Assembly: GCA_026416515.1 (NCBI GenBank)
Contig: JAOAEZ010000004.1
Span: forward strand, 1-41,226
Reading direction: 5' to 3'
Length of the DNA stretch: 41,226 nt
DNA from: Hydrogenophilus sp.
Lineage (GTDB): Bacteria > Pseudomonadota > Gammaproteobacteria > Burkholderiales > Rhodocyclaceae
Shown: piece by piece, positions 1-7,491 of the stretch
Layout: every line of letters starts with the position of its first letter
Numbering within the stretch: the first letter of the stretch is position 1
Notes under the pieces: generated by a model
What the model was told of the DNA's origin: nothing
The model's input: only the letters and a program-made list of their open reading frames with translations
The model's database searches: none
Position numbers and translations under genes: made by a program

Positions 1-464
1 CCCCCACCCTCACCCAACTCTTCTCCGGAATCGCCCTCGACGTCACCCCCCGCATCGACGGCGATACCATCCTCCTGCACGTCCGTCCCACCGTCACCGA
101 AATCATCGAAAAACCCAAATCCTTCACCCTCGGCACCAACTACGCCCTACCCCTACCCGTCACCAGAGTCCGCGAAACCGACACCGTCGTCCGCGCCAAA
201 AATGGCCAAATCATCGTCATCGGCGGCCTCATGCAAGACACCGGTGAAGCTCGAGACGCCTCCCTCCCCCTCCTCGGCGACCTCCCCCTCCTCGGCGAAC
301 TCTTCAAACACCGCCGCAACTCCGCGCGCAAATCTGAACTCGTCATCCTCATGCGCCCCATCCTCGCCAACGACGAATCCCTCGACGAAGAACTCGCCGC
401 CGCCCGCCAACGCCTCCTCGCCGCCACCACCCCACCCCAAAACCCCCTCCACCTCCACCGTTGA
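1..464 (+). CDS. mshL: Secretin C-terminal part, MSHA/type IV pilus type (partial, 5' end outside window)
   Basis: The reading frame is open from base 3 and ends at TGA 462-464; about 153 residues of the C-terminus are visible. The sequence has the features of the secretin core (type II/III secretin family): a Gly-Gly segment in VIGGLMQD, the 'PLLGDLPLLGELF' block and a closing 'ELVILMRPIL' strand, which together form the outer-membrane gate and its last beta strand. The wording 'VRAKNGQIIVIGGLM' is closest to what I know of MshL of MSHA-type pili rather than PilQ or GspD. The protein would assemble as an outer-membrane ring through which a pilus passes. After the secretin core there is only a short Ala/Arg/Pro tail. 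The N-terminal domains that would settle MshL against PilQ or GspD are not in the window. Confidence 0.75.
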   Translation, partial: PTLTQLFSGIALDVTPRIDGDTILLHVRPTVTEIIEKPKSFTLGTNYALPLPVTRVRETDTVVRAKNGQIIVIGGLMQDTGEARDASLPLLGDLPLLGELFKHRRNSARKSELVILMRPILANDESLDEELAAARQRLLAATTPPQNPLHLHR

Positions 465-477
465 ATACCTTACCCCT

Positions 478-496
478 CAAACGCCAACGGCGGTTT
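478..496 (+). terminator. Weak hairpin after the secretin gene, possible terminator
   Basis: Fourteen bases after the stop codon lies AAACGCC-AAC-GGCGGTTT, a short stem (CGCC/GGCG, extended by AAA/TTT across one bulged G) followed by only three T. It is far weaker than a standard intrinsic terminator, and I offer it only as a candidate. Confidence 0.2.
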
Positions 497-502
497 GGGC
501 TG

Positions 503-550
503 CCCCCTCGTCGGTTTTACCTACCCCCTCCTCGGTTTTGTCTACCCCCT
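503..550 (+). repeat. 21-bp tandem repeat, two copies plus a partial third
   Basis: Bases 503-523 and 524-544 are two adjacent 21-bp units that match at 18 of 21 positions (the units start CCCCCTC and contain CGGTTTT). A third unit begins at 545 with CCCCCTC and then diverges at the pbpG stop codon. The repeat fills most of the gap between two converging genes. No function is apparent. Confidence 0.6.
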
Positions 551-1399
551 CTATGCCCCCCGTCCCCCTGACAACCGCGCCGTCTCGTATCGATCCTCCA
601 ACCACGCCTTCAACCGTTTCGCATCGGCCACTCGTGTAAACTTCCCCCGACTATTGAGCAGCACCATGATCGTCGGTCGCCCCTTCACCGCCGTCACCAA
701 CACCAAGCACCGTCCTGCCTCGCGCGTATAACCGGTCTTCTGCAACTCCACTGCCATCTCCCCCCGGCGCACCAGCGAATTGGTCGACTGAAAGCGCACC
801 AAACCGCTGCGGGTAGCCACCACGGCCTCATCCTCGGTCGAAAAAGCCCGGATCAGCGGATTCTGATGCGCCGCCCGCACCAACCGCACCAGATCGTTCA
901 TCGACGCCACATTCTCGGGAGACAACCCTGCCGGGTCCACGAAGCGGCTGCGGGTCATCCCCAACATACGCGCCTTCACATTCATCGCCTGCACGAACGC
1001 CCGCACTCCCCCCGGATAAAAGCGCGCCAACACCATCGCTGCCCGGTTATCGGACGCCATCAACGCCAACCGCAGCGCCTCGCGTCGCGTCAACTGCGTT
1101 CCCGCGCGCAGCGGTGACCCCGTTCGCTTGATGCGATCGTAATCCTCTCGCCCCACCGTCAGCACCTCATCCAACGGCAATCGACTCTCGAGCACCACCA
1201 GCGCCGTCAGCAACTTCGTAATCGACGCGATCGGCCGTGGCTGGTTGGGATCGCCCCGTCCCGCCAACGGCGTCAAAGAGAGCGCATCCACCGCCAAAAA
1301 TGCCTGCGACCGCACGGGAGGGCCATCGTTCCCTGCCCAAACAGGAGCCACCGAAATCGCTGCGATCCAGATCATCCACGCTGCCCACACGCGCTTCAT
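551..1399 (-). CDS. pbpG: D-alanyl-D-alanine endopeptidase, peptidase S11 (PBP7-like)
   Basis: A 282-residue periplasmic penicillin-binding protein of the S11 family that cuts peptide cross-links (DD-endopeptidase) or terminal D-Ala in peptidoglycan. All three active-site motifs are present: S59-I-T-K62 (nucleophile motif), S116-D-N118 and K221-T-G223. The first 22 residues form a signal peptide (MKRVWAAW, hydrophobic core, VWA|G). I chose the ATG at 1399 because GGAGAG lies a few bases upstream on the minus strand and the signal peptide starts there; the open frame continues 19 codons further up to 1456 without support. The short length, with no C-terminal anchor domain, and the 'KTGYTREAGRC' context fit PbpG better than DacA/DacC. 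The gene is divergent from fbpA and convergent with the secretin gene. Confidence 0.88.
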   Translation of the reverse strand: MKRVWAAWMIWIAAISVAPVWAGNDGPPVRSQAFLAVDALSLTPLAGRGDPNQPRPIASITKLLTALVVLESRLPLDEVLTVGREDYDRIKRTGSPLRAGTQLTRREALRLALMASDNRAAMVLARFYPGGVRAFVQAMNVKARMLGMTRSRFVDPAGLSPENVASMNDLVRLVRAAHQNPLIRAFSTEDEAVVATRSGLVRFQSTNSLVRRGEMAVELQKTGYTREAGRCLVLVTAVKGRPTIMVLLNSRGKFTRVADAKRLKAWLEDRYETARLSGGRGA

Positions 1400-1426
1400 C
1401 GCTCTCTCCACTACCGTAAAGATTTC

Positions 1427-1456
1427 ATCATAAATCATCCCCTGCCGAACCCACAA
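1427..1456 (-). promoter_or_regulatory. Possible pbpG promoter
   Basis: On the minus strand TTGTGG (1456-1451) and TATGAT (1432-1427) are separated by 18 bp, about 28 bp upstream of the chosen pbpG start. The -10 matches the sigma-70 consensus well, the -35 only in TTG. Confidence 0.3.
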
Positions 1457-1467
1457 CCCCTCTCGTC

Positions 1468-1495
1468 GCAGAGCGCTCTCTCACAGCAGAGCGCT
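1468..1495. repeat. Two direct copies of GCAGAGCGCT, 18-bp period
   Basis: The 10-mer GCAGAGCGCT occurs at 1468-1477 and again at 1486-1495. Each copy contains the palindrome AGCGCT, and the first extends to the perfect 10-bp palindrome AGAGCGCTCT (1470-1479). The pair lies in the pbpG-fbpA divergent intergenic region, just upstream of the fbpA -35 box, where an operator would be expected. No regulator can be named. Confidence 0.45.
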
Positions 1496-1503
1496 TCCCC
1501 CAC

Positions 1504-1532
1504 TTGAAAACGATTATCGTTTAGTATATGAT
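1504..1532 (+). promoter_or_regulatory. fbpABC promoter, sigma-70 type
   Basis: TTGAAA (1504-1509) and TATGAT (1527-1532) each match the sigma-70 consensus at 5 of 6 positions and are separated by exactly 17 bp. The -10 ends 35 bp before the fbpA ATG, and AAGGAG at 1556-1561 provides a ribosome site 6 bp from the ATG. This is the best promoter in the window. Confidence 0.75.
1506..1524. promoter_or_regulatory. Fur box over the fbpA promoter
   Basis: Bases 1508-1522 are a perfect 7-1-7 inverted repeat, AAACGAT-T-ATCGTTT. The centre matches the Fur consensus core AATGATAATCATT apart from T-to-C changes and the symmetry base. It covers the spacer between the -35 and -10 boxes, the classic position for repression by Fe-Fur. 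The downstream genes are a ferric iron transporter, which fits. Binding is inferred. Confidence 0.75.
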
Positions 1533-1567
1533 TCGCGATACTATCTCAACCCGAAAAGGAGATCCCC

Positions 1568-2566
1568 ATGAATCTTCGTTCTCTCTTCTTCTCTCTCGCC
1601 GCAGCGCTCTTTACTGCCACCGTATCGGCAGCCGAAACCCTCACCGTATATACCTCTCGCAACGAGCAACTCATTCAACCCATCTTCGCCGCCTTTGAAG
1701 CCGAAACCGGCATCAAAATCCGGTTCACCACCGACAAAGACGGCGCCCTCATCGAACGCCTCAAAGTCGAAGGCGCCAATACCCCGGCCGACCTTCTCAT
1801 CACCGTCGACGCTGGCAACCTCTGGCTCGCCAAAAACGAAGGCGTTCTCCGACCCATCACCAGCGACACCCTCAACCAAAGAATTCCTCCCCACCTTCGC
1901 GACCCCGACGGCACCTGGTATGGCGTCAGCCTGCGCGCCCGGCCGGTGATGCGCCACGCCACGCGGGTTGCCCCGGACGCTCTTCAACGCTACGAAGACC
2001 TCGCCGACCCCAAATGGAAAGGGAAGCTCTGCCTCCGCACCAGCAAGAACGTCTACAACCAATCGCTCGTCGCGATGATGATCGCGGAACTCGGCGAAGC
2101 CCGCACCGAAGAGATCCTTCGCGGCTGGATCCACAACCTTGCTGAACCCCCCTTTCCCAACGACACCGCGGCGATTCAAGCCGTCGCTGCCGGTCTCTGC
2201 GACCTTACCATCGCCAACACCTACTACCTCGCCCGCCTCATCGAAAAAGACCCCAATTTCCCGGTCCTTCCTGTCTGGACCCACATTCGCACCCCGGGCG
2301 TCCATATCAACGTCTCGGGGGTCGCGGTCACGCGCCACGCCAAGAACCCGCAAGCCGCCATTCGCTTCCTCGAATGGCTCACCACTCCCGCCGCCCAGCA
2401 GCGCTTCGCTGAACTCAACCACGAATACCCTGTCGTCACCGGTACTCCTCTCAGCCCTATCGTCGCCCGCTGGGGTGAGCTCCCCATCAACTCCACCCCC
2501 CTCGCTAAAGCGGGGGAATTGCAGCGTGCCGCGGTACAATTGATGGATCGAGTCGGCTGGCGCTAA
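1568..2566 (+). CDS. fbpA: Periplasmic ferric iron-binding protein of an ABC transporter (FbpA/FutA family)
   Basis: A 332-residue extracellular solute-binding protein. A signal peptide occupies residues 1-21 (cleavage predicted at VSA|AE). The mature start 'ETLTVYTSRNEQL' and the tyrosine pair Y219-Y220 in NTYYLAR are typical of FbpA/FutA/AfuA proteins, where tyrosines bind Fe(III) directly; R124 in 'SLRARPV' is also a family position. The protein delivers ferric iron from the periplasm to the FbpB permease. It is the first gene of fbpABC, with a clear AAGGAG ribosome site and the Fur-controlled promoter described at 1504-1532. FbpB follows 7 bp after the stop. Iron specificity rests on family resemblance plus the Fur box; other metals of the same family cannot be excluded. 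Confidence 0.9.
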   Translation: MNLRSLFFSLAAALFTATVSAAETLTVYTSRNEQLIQPIFAAFEAETGIKIRFTTDKDGALIERLKVEGANTPADLLITVDAGNLWLAKNEGVLRPITSDTLNQRIPPHLRDPDGTWYGVSLRARPVMRHATRVAPDALQRYEDLADPKWKGKLCLRTSKNVYNQSLVAMMIAELGEARTEEILRGWIHNLAEPPFPNDTAAIQAVAAGLCDLTIANTYYLARLIEKDPNFPVLPVWTHIRTPGVHINVSGVAVTRHAKNPQAAIRFLEWLTTPAAQQRFAELNHEYPVVTGTPLSPIVARWGELPINSTPLAKAGELQRAAVQLMDRVGWR

Positions 2567-2573
2567 CCGAACA

Positions 2574-4214
2574 TTGCTCCCTACCCGTTCCCTCTCCCTC
2601 TGGCATCTGATCACCGCCGCGACCCTCCTCCTCGTCGCGGCGCCTCTTCTAACCATCCTCCACGCCTTCACCGCTACCGACCTCCAACTCTGGCGTCACC
2701 TCACCCGTTACCTTCTCCCCGACGCCGTCACAACCACCCTCCTCCTTCTCCTCTCGGTCCTCACCCTCTCCGCCCTTCTCGGCGTCGCCCTCGCCTGGCT
2801 CACCACCGCCTATCGCTTCCCTGGCAGCGCCTTTTTTCGCACCGCCCTTGTCCTTCCCCTCGCCCTTCCCGCCTATGTTCTCGCCTTCATCTACCTTGCC
2901 TGGTTTGACGTCACTGCTCCCCTCTCCCTCTGGCTGCGTGCCCATCACCTCCCCCCTCCACCGATTCGCTCCCTCCTCGGCGCCGCCCTCATTCTCTCCC
3001 TCGCCCTTTTCCCCTACGCCTTTCTCGCCGCCCGCATCGCCTTCGCCACCCAAGGCGCCCGCGCGATCGAAGTCGGGCAAACCCTCGGTCTTACCCGTTC
3101 GGCTGCCTTCTGGCGGGTTGTCCTCCCCCTTGCCCGTCCTCACCTCGCCGCCGGCCTTGCCCTCGTCGCCTTTGAAACCCTCGCCGACTTTGGCGCCGTC
3201 GCCCTTCTCGGCGTCGACACCCTCAGCGTCGCCATCTTCAAAACCTGGTACGGTCTCTTCTCGCTCCCCACCGCCCTTCAACTTGCCGGAATCCTCCTCC
3301 TCTTCTCCCTCACCGCGATCGCGCTAGAAGCCGCCCTTCGCCGCCACGTCCGCTACACCCAATCCGAACCCACTCCCCCTCTCTCCCCCATCCCTCTCTC
3401 CCCGCTCCGCGGCTGGGCAGCCGCCCTTCTCTGCACCCTCATCCTCACCGCTACCCTTATTGCCCCTCTCGCCCAACTCCTCCTCTGGGCCTTTCGCCAC
3501 TCTGCGGCGATCGACCTCACCCGCTACGCCCACTTCGCCGTCAACTCCCTCTTTCTCGGCGCCTCTGGGGCCCTCGTCACCATCCTTCTTGCCCTCCTTC
3601 TCGCCTACGCCCGCCGCCTCTACCCCACTCCGGCGATGCGCCTCGCCGCCCGTCTCGCCACCGCTGGGTACGCCCTTCCCGGTGCCGTTCTCGCCGTCGG
3701 CATCGTTGCGGCGTTGGCCCACCTTGACCGTCTTCTCGCCGCCCTTCTCTCCCCCCTCTGGGATCTCCCCCCCCTCCCCCTCCTCTCGGGAACCCTCACA
3801 GCCATGTTCTCCGCCTACGCTGTTCGCTTTCTCGCCGTTGCCTTTGGCCCTATCGCTGCTGCCCTCGACCGCATCACCCCGGCGATGGACGAAGCCGCGC
3901 AAACCCTCGGCGCGCGCCCCGCCGCGATCCTTCGCCGCATCCATCTCCCCCTCCTTAAACCCGCGCTCAGCGGGGCCGCCGCCTTCGTCTTCATCGACAT
4001 CGTCAAAGAGCTCCCCATTACCCTCATGACTCGCCCCTTTGGCTGGGAAACCCTCGCCACCCGCATCTTCGAGCTCACCAACGACAGCCGCTGGGAAGAA
4101 GCCGCTCTCCCCGCGCTCGCGGTCGTCGCCGTCGGTCTCCTACCCTCTCTCCTCCTTGCCCTAGGCAATCGCTCGGAATCTTCCCATGACGACCGACTCG
4201 TTCCTACACCTTGA
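2574..4214 (+). CDS. fbpB: Ferric iron ABC transporter permease, two fused permease halves
   Basis: A 546-residue inner-membrane protein with two homologous permease halves, as in FbpB/AfuB. Each half carries an EAA-type loop that docks on the ATPase: 'IEVGQTLGLTRSAAFWRVVLP' near residues 165-187 and a second around residues 439-463 containing DEAAQTLGA and the conserved Gly. About a dozen hydrophobic segments alternate with short loops. The start is TTG at 2574, 7 bp after the fbpA stop, with no obvious Shine-Dalgarno, so translation probably depends on coupling to fbpA. The residues after TTG lead straight into the first membrane helix. The 3' end overlaps fbpC by 29 bp. Confidence 0.9.
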   Translation: MLPTRSLSLWHLITAATLLLVAAPLLTILHAFTATDLQLWRHLTRYLLPDAVTTTLLLLLSVLTLSALLGVALAWLTTAYRFPGSAFFRTALVLPLALPAYVLAFIYLAWFDVTAPLSLWLRAHHLPPPPIRSLLGAALILSLALFPYAFLAARIAFATQGARAIEVGQTLGLTRSAAFWRVVLPLARPHLAAGLALVAFETLADFGAVALLGVDTLSVAIFKTWYGLFSLPTALQLAGILLLFSLTAIALEAALRRHVRYTQSEPTPPLSPIPLSPLRGWAAALLCTLILTATLIAPLAQLLLWAFRHSAAIDLTRYAHFAVNSLFLGASGALVTILLALLLAYARRLYPTPAMRLAARLATAGYALPGAVLAVGIVAALAHLDRLLAALLSPLWDLPPLPLLSGTLTAMFSAYAVRFLAVAFGPIAAALDRITPAMDEAAQTLGARPAAILRRIHLPLLKPALSGAAAFVFIDIVKELPITLMTRPFGWETLATRIFELTNDSRWEEAALPALAVVAVGLLPSLLLALGNRSESSHDDRLVPTP

Positions 4215-5256
4215 CCATCTTCAAAAAAACCTCGGCAACCGTCCCCTTCTTAACGACCTAACCCTCCACCTACCGCGTGGCAAAATCGGCTGTCTTCTCG
4301 GCCCCAGCGGCAGCGGCAAAACCACGCTCCTTCGCATCATCGCCGGTTTTACTCCCATCGACGGCGGAGCGGTTCGCCTCGACGGTCAAACGATCACCTC
4401 CCCCACCTACCGTCTTCCCCCGCACGCCCGCGGCGTCGGGATGGTCTTTCAAGACCACGCCCTCTTTCCTCACCTCACCGTCGCCGAAAACATCGCCTTT
4501 GGTCTTCGTCATCTCCCTGCCGCCGCGCAACGCGCTCGTCTCTCGGCCCTTCTCGAACTCGTCGACCTCCTCCCCTTTGCCCACCGCTACCCTCACCAGC
4601 TCTCCGGCGGGCAGCAACAGCGCGTCGCCCTCGCCCGCACCCTTGCCCCCCGACCGCGGCTCCTCCTCATGGACGAACCCTTCTCCAACCTCGACGCCAC
4701 GCTGCGCGAACGCCTCGCTCTCGACCTCCGCCGCATCCTCAAAGAAGAAGGCGCCACCGCGCTCATCGTCACCCACGACCAACACGAAGCCTTTGCGCTC
4801 GCTGACCTCCTCGGCGTCCTTGAAGCCGGCGCCATTCCCCAATGGGACACCGCCTACGCCCTCTACCATCAACCCAAAACCCGCTTCATCGCCACCTTCA
4901 TCGGCGAAAGCGCTTTCCTCTCCGGCACCCTCATCGCCCCCGCCGCCGTCGCCACCGAACTCGGCGCTCTTCGCTGTCACCCCCCCGAATCGGCTCAGCC
5001 GGGAGACGCCGTAGACGTCCTTCTTCGCCCCGACGACCTCGTCTATGACCCCTCGAGCCCCCACACCGCCCGCCTCACCGAGGCCCTCTTTCGCGGCTCG
5101 ATCATCCGCTACACCCTTCACCTTCCCAGCGGCGTGCAACTCCTCATGGACCACCCCAGCCATGCCCCTCTTCCCCTCGGCGAAACGATCGGCATCCGTC
5201 TCGACGCCTGCCACGTCGTCGCTTTCCCCTCCTTATCGGCGGCGGTCTCCCCTTAA
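4186..5256 (+). CDS. fbpC: Ferric iron ABC transporter ATP-binding protein
   Basis: A 356-residue ATPase. Walker A is at residues 39-47 (GPSGSGKTT), the Q-loop Gln at about 89, the ABC signature LSGGQ at 139-143, Walker B LLLMDE at 159-164 and the switch His at 197 (THDQHE). Residues from about 235 on form a TOBE-like C-terminal domain, as in FbpC/PotA/CysA. It powers ferric iron import through FbpB. The ATG at 4186 lies inside the end of fbpB in another frame (29-bp overlap), so it is translationally coupled. It is the last gene of the iron operon. The following 125 bp hold a C-rich, G-poor stretch with no hairpin terminator. Confidence 0.92.
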   Translation: MTTDSFLHLDHLQKNLGNRPLLNDLTLHLPRGKIGCLLGPSGSGKTTLLRIIAGFTPIDGGAVRLDGQTITSPTYRLPPHARGVGMVFQDHALFPHLTVAENIAFGLRHLPAAAQRARLSALLELVDLLPFAHRYPHQLSGGQQQRVALARTLAPRPRLLLMDEPFSNLDATLRERLALDLRRILKEEGATALIVTHDQHEAFALADLLGVLEAGAIPQWDTAYALYHQPKTRFIATFIGESAFLSGTLIAPAAVATELGALRCHPPESAQPGDAVDVLLRPDDLVYDPSSPHTARLTEALFRGSIIRYTLHLPSGVQLLMDHPSHAPLPLGETIGIRLDACHVVAFPSLSAAVSP

Positions 5257-5381
5257 CCTGTTCAAACCCTGTCCTTCGGCTTCCCTCTCCTACCCCTCGG
5301 CGACCCTCAACGCCGCCTTCCTTCTCCCTTTAACCTTCCCTTCACCCTACCCCGCCCTCAGCCCGTTCCCCCTGCGCGCGC
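5257..5381 (+). other. C-rich gap between converging fbpC and transglycosylase genes
   Basis: This 125-bp spacer has no gene and no stem-loop followed by T. It is strongly C-rich and G-poor on the plus strand, the composition expected of a Rho loading site for the fbp transcript. Function is inferred. Confidence 0.25.
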
Positions 5382-6659
5382 TCAACCCCGGGCCTCGCCG
5401 CCCCCGGCAGGCCGTGGGGCGCGTTCCCCCGCCATCCCCGTCTGCGCCACATGGCGCTGCACGATCCCATGCAACCGTTTATACATCGACAACACCTTCC
5501 GCGCATACCGCCGTCCCCGATCCTTCGTCGCTCCGTTGTAATACTGCAACGCCTGCTCCAAACTCTTATGCCGCTCCAGTGCCTCGGCCAACAGCTCTGC
5601 CCCCACGCTGATATTGATCCCGGGATCGAACAGATGGCGCTCCTCCGCCTCGCCGATCACGCGCTCATCGACGCGGTCCAGATGCCACTTCGGCATCACC
5701 TGCATCAACCCCAACGCCCCCTGATGGCTCACCGCCTGCGGGTCGAACTCCGACTCCACCGCGATCACCGCCACCACCAGCAGCGGATCGATCCCATACC
5801 GCTTCGCCTCCACATCGATCATCTTAAACCACCCCACCAACTGCCGTTCGTTCACCTCATAGCGTCGTCCGATATAGCGGCGTAGCGCCCGCATCTCCGG
5901 CGTCTCCTCCACCAACGAATAGAGACCCAAATCTACGGCGCGCGGCTGCAACCCACCCGCCACCCCTCCCCTGCTTCCCCCAGGTTGCCCCTCCCGCTCG
6001 CCCCCCCCTCGCCCCTCGCGACCGCTCCCCGGCGCGGAAGTCCTCTCTCTCCCACTCCCTCCCGACCCCCCTCCATCCCTCTCGGAAACCGCACCTCCTC
6101 CCTCGCCCCTGCCCTCAGCCCTCCCTCTTCCCTCCCCGCTCGCCTCTCCGGAATACCCTTCTCTCCCCTCTCCCAACCCTACGCCACCCTTTCTCTCCCC
6201 CCCGCCGCTCTCCGAAACCGCCCCCTCCGGCATCCTCCTCCCCTCCTCCCCCATCGCGCTCCCCTCGCCCCCTGCTGGCGCTCTCTCCGCTGCCACCGCC
6301 AAGTGCTCTCCATCTTCCTCCTTCCCCCTCTCCGCCTCTTCCCTGCCTATCCTCCCCCCCGTCTCTCCCGTCGCTCGCCGCTCCGTTGGAACCGCTGCGG
6401 TCTGGACGGAGGCACTCTCCTGGGGAAGCTCGGCGGCGATCGGCTGCCCTTGAAAAGTCGAAACCACTGCTGCTCGGACGGCGACATTCTCCCCCCGGTA
6501 CCTCGAAAAATCGAAGCGGCGATCCCCCGTCGGAACCACCGCCGCCTCCACCGCCAAAGACCACGTCCGCTGAGGCAGCGGCTCCTCAGAAACCATGCCC
6601 ACCACAACCAAAAAGAGGGCAATTGCACCGGTTCGAACCAACCGTTCGACCCCCACCAT
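5382..6659 (-). CDS. Lytic murein transglycosylase (SLT family 1) with long low-complexity linker
   Basis: 425 residues. Residues 1-21 form a hydrophobic N-terminal signal or anchor. The catalytic SLT domain lies at about 275-400, with catalytic E302 in 'AVESEFDP', the 'GALGLMQVMP' block at 314-323 and 'YYNGA' at 373-377. It cleaves the MurNAc-GlcNAc bond of peptidoglycan to give 1,6-anhydroMurNAc ends. Between the two lies an unusual stretch (about 95-238) made almost only of Gly, Glu, Arg, Ala and Ser, probably disordered. A strong AAAGGAGG site just upstream supports the ATG at 6659. The next gene upstream is ampD, which processes the anhydro-muropeptides such enzymes release. Resembles MltC/Slt-like soluble transglycosylases; no subfamily symbol is warranted. 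Confidence 0.85.
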   Translation of the reverse strand: MVGVERLVRTGAIALFLVVVGMVSEEPLPQRTWSLAVEAAVVPTGDRRFDFSRYRGENVAVRAAVVSTFQGQPIAAELPQESASVQTAAVPTERRATGETGGRIGREEAERGKEEDGEHLAVAAERAPAGGEGSAMGEEGRRMPEGAVSESGGGERKGGVGLGEGREGYSGEASGEGRGRAEGRGEGGGAVSERDGGGSGGSGRERTSAPGSGREGRGGGEREGQPGGSRGGVAGGLQPRAVDLGLYSLVEETPEMRALRRYIGRRYEVNERQLVGWFKMIDVEAKRYGIDPLLVVAVIAVESEFDPQAVSHQGALGLMQVMPKWHLDRVDERVIGEAEERHLFDPGINISVGAELLAEALERHKSLEQALQYYNGATKDRGRRYARKVLSMYKRLHGIVQRHVAQTGMAGERAPRPAGGGEARG

Positions 6660-6857
6660 CGTGCACCTCCTTTCTCTCTCGAGCGGCGAGGAAAATCTAC
6701 ACCATCAAAAAACCATTCAATTGGAATATCATGAAGTTAGTGCGCCCTTAGCGCCTCTCAGCGAGGAATATGCACAAAGTTAACACACAACCTTTTGAGA
6801 TGCAATTTTTTTACAAAAAAAATTACCTCTCCTCCTTACCCCCTCGTTGCGCTCCCG
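6660..6857. other. AT-rich intergenic region upstream of the transglycosylase gene
   Basis: This 198-bp spacer separates the ampD stop from the transglycosylase start (both minus strand). Bases about 6700-6835 are markedly AT-rich for this window and include homopolymer A and T runs (around 6808-6827). It is the likely place for a minus-strand promoter; candidates such as TTGCAT with TAACTT 17 bp on can be drawn, but none is convincing. Confidence 0.4.
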
Positions 6858-7424
6858 CTACACCTCTCCCGTCGGCACCTCCCAATCGGTTAACTGACGG
6901 CGCAACCAATCCCACTGGAAATAAGGGCCTGGATCGCGTTTACGCCCTGGCGCCACATGGCAATGGCCCACCACCTCCCGCAACTTTGGAAAGCGGTCGC
7001 GCAACGCCTGCAACAGCGCCACCAACCGCGCATACTGGGCCACCGAAAAAGGCGTTCGCTCATCCCCCTCCAACTCGATCCCCACCGAAAAATCGTTACA
7101 CCTGCTCTGACCTCGCCAACACGAAACTCCGGCGTGCCACGCCCGTCGTTCGGGCGCCACAAACTCGATCGTCTCCCCGCTGCGACGCACAAAAAAATGG
7201 GCCGAAACCCGCAGCGTCATGATCTCCGCGAAAAAAGGATGCTCCGCGGGCGGCAACCGTCCCGAAAAAAAGCGCTCCACCGCATCTCCAGCGAAAACCC
7301 CTGGCGGCAAACTGATCGCATGGATCACCGCCAACGTTACCTCTGCGCCCGGCGGGCGCTCATCGCAAAAAGGCGACGCCACCTTCCGATCCACGGGCCA
7401 AACGGTACCTTTAACTGCTCCCAT
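6858..7424 (-). CDS. ampD: 1,6-anhydro-N-acetylmuramyl-L-alanine amidase AmpD
   Basis: A 188-residue cytoplasmic zinc amidase of the N-acetylmuramoyl-L-alanine amidase type 2 family. It removes the peptide from anhydroMurNAc-peptides during cell-wall recycling. The zinc ligands H35 ('VIHAISLP'), H154 and D164 ('GHCHVAPGRKRDPGPYF') are all present, as is the catalytic Glu region 'SVGIELEG' (E116). There is no signal peptide, and the length is the family's usual one, which separates it from exported AmiD-type enzymes. A GAGGAGG ribosome site precedes the ATG at 7424. It is divergent from lgt, 67 bp apart, and lies upstream of a lytic transglycosylase whose products feed it. AmpD activity also sets the level of AmpR-type inducers in species with inducible beta-lactamase; no ampC/ampR is visible here. 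Confidence 0.93.
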   Translation of the reverse strand: MGAVKGTVWPVDRKVASPFCDERPPGAEVTLAVIHAISLPPGVFAGDAVERFFSGRLPPAEHPFFAEIMTLRVSAHFFVRRSGETIEFVAPERRAWHAGVSCWRGQSRCNDFSVGIELEGDERTPFSVAQYARLVALLQALRDRFPKLREVVGHCHVAPGRKRDPGPYFQWDWLRRQLTDWEVPTGEV

Positions 7425-7458
7425 CCTCGACCTCCTCGCAACGTGCCCTTTGATTCGC

Positions 7459-7464
7459 TACAAT
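7459..7464 (+). promoter_or_regulatory. -10 box of lgt
   Basis: TACAAT lies 27 bp before the lgt ATG in the 67-bp ampD-lgt divergent gap. The -35 region (TCGCAA, 17 bp upstream) is poor. Confidence 0.35.
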
Positions 7465-7491
7465 TGCATCTTCTCCTGGATATACGCCCCC

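Noticed and set aside
7219..7491. Upstream extension of lgt
   Set aside because: It is the antisense of ampD. The conserved Lgt N-terminus begins at 7492.
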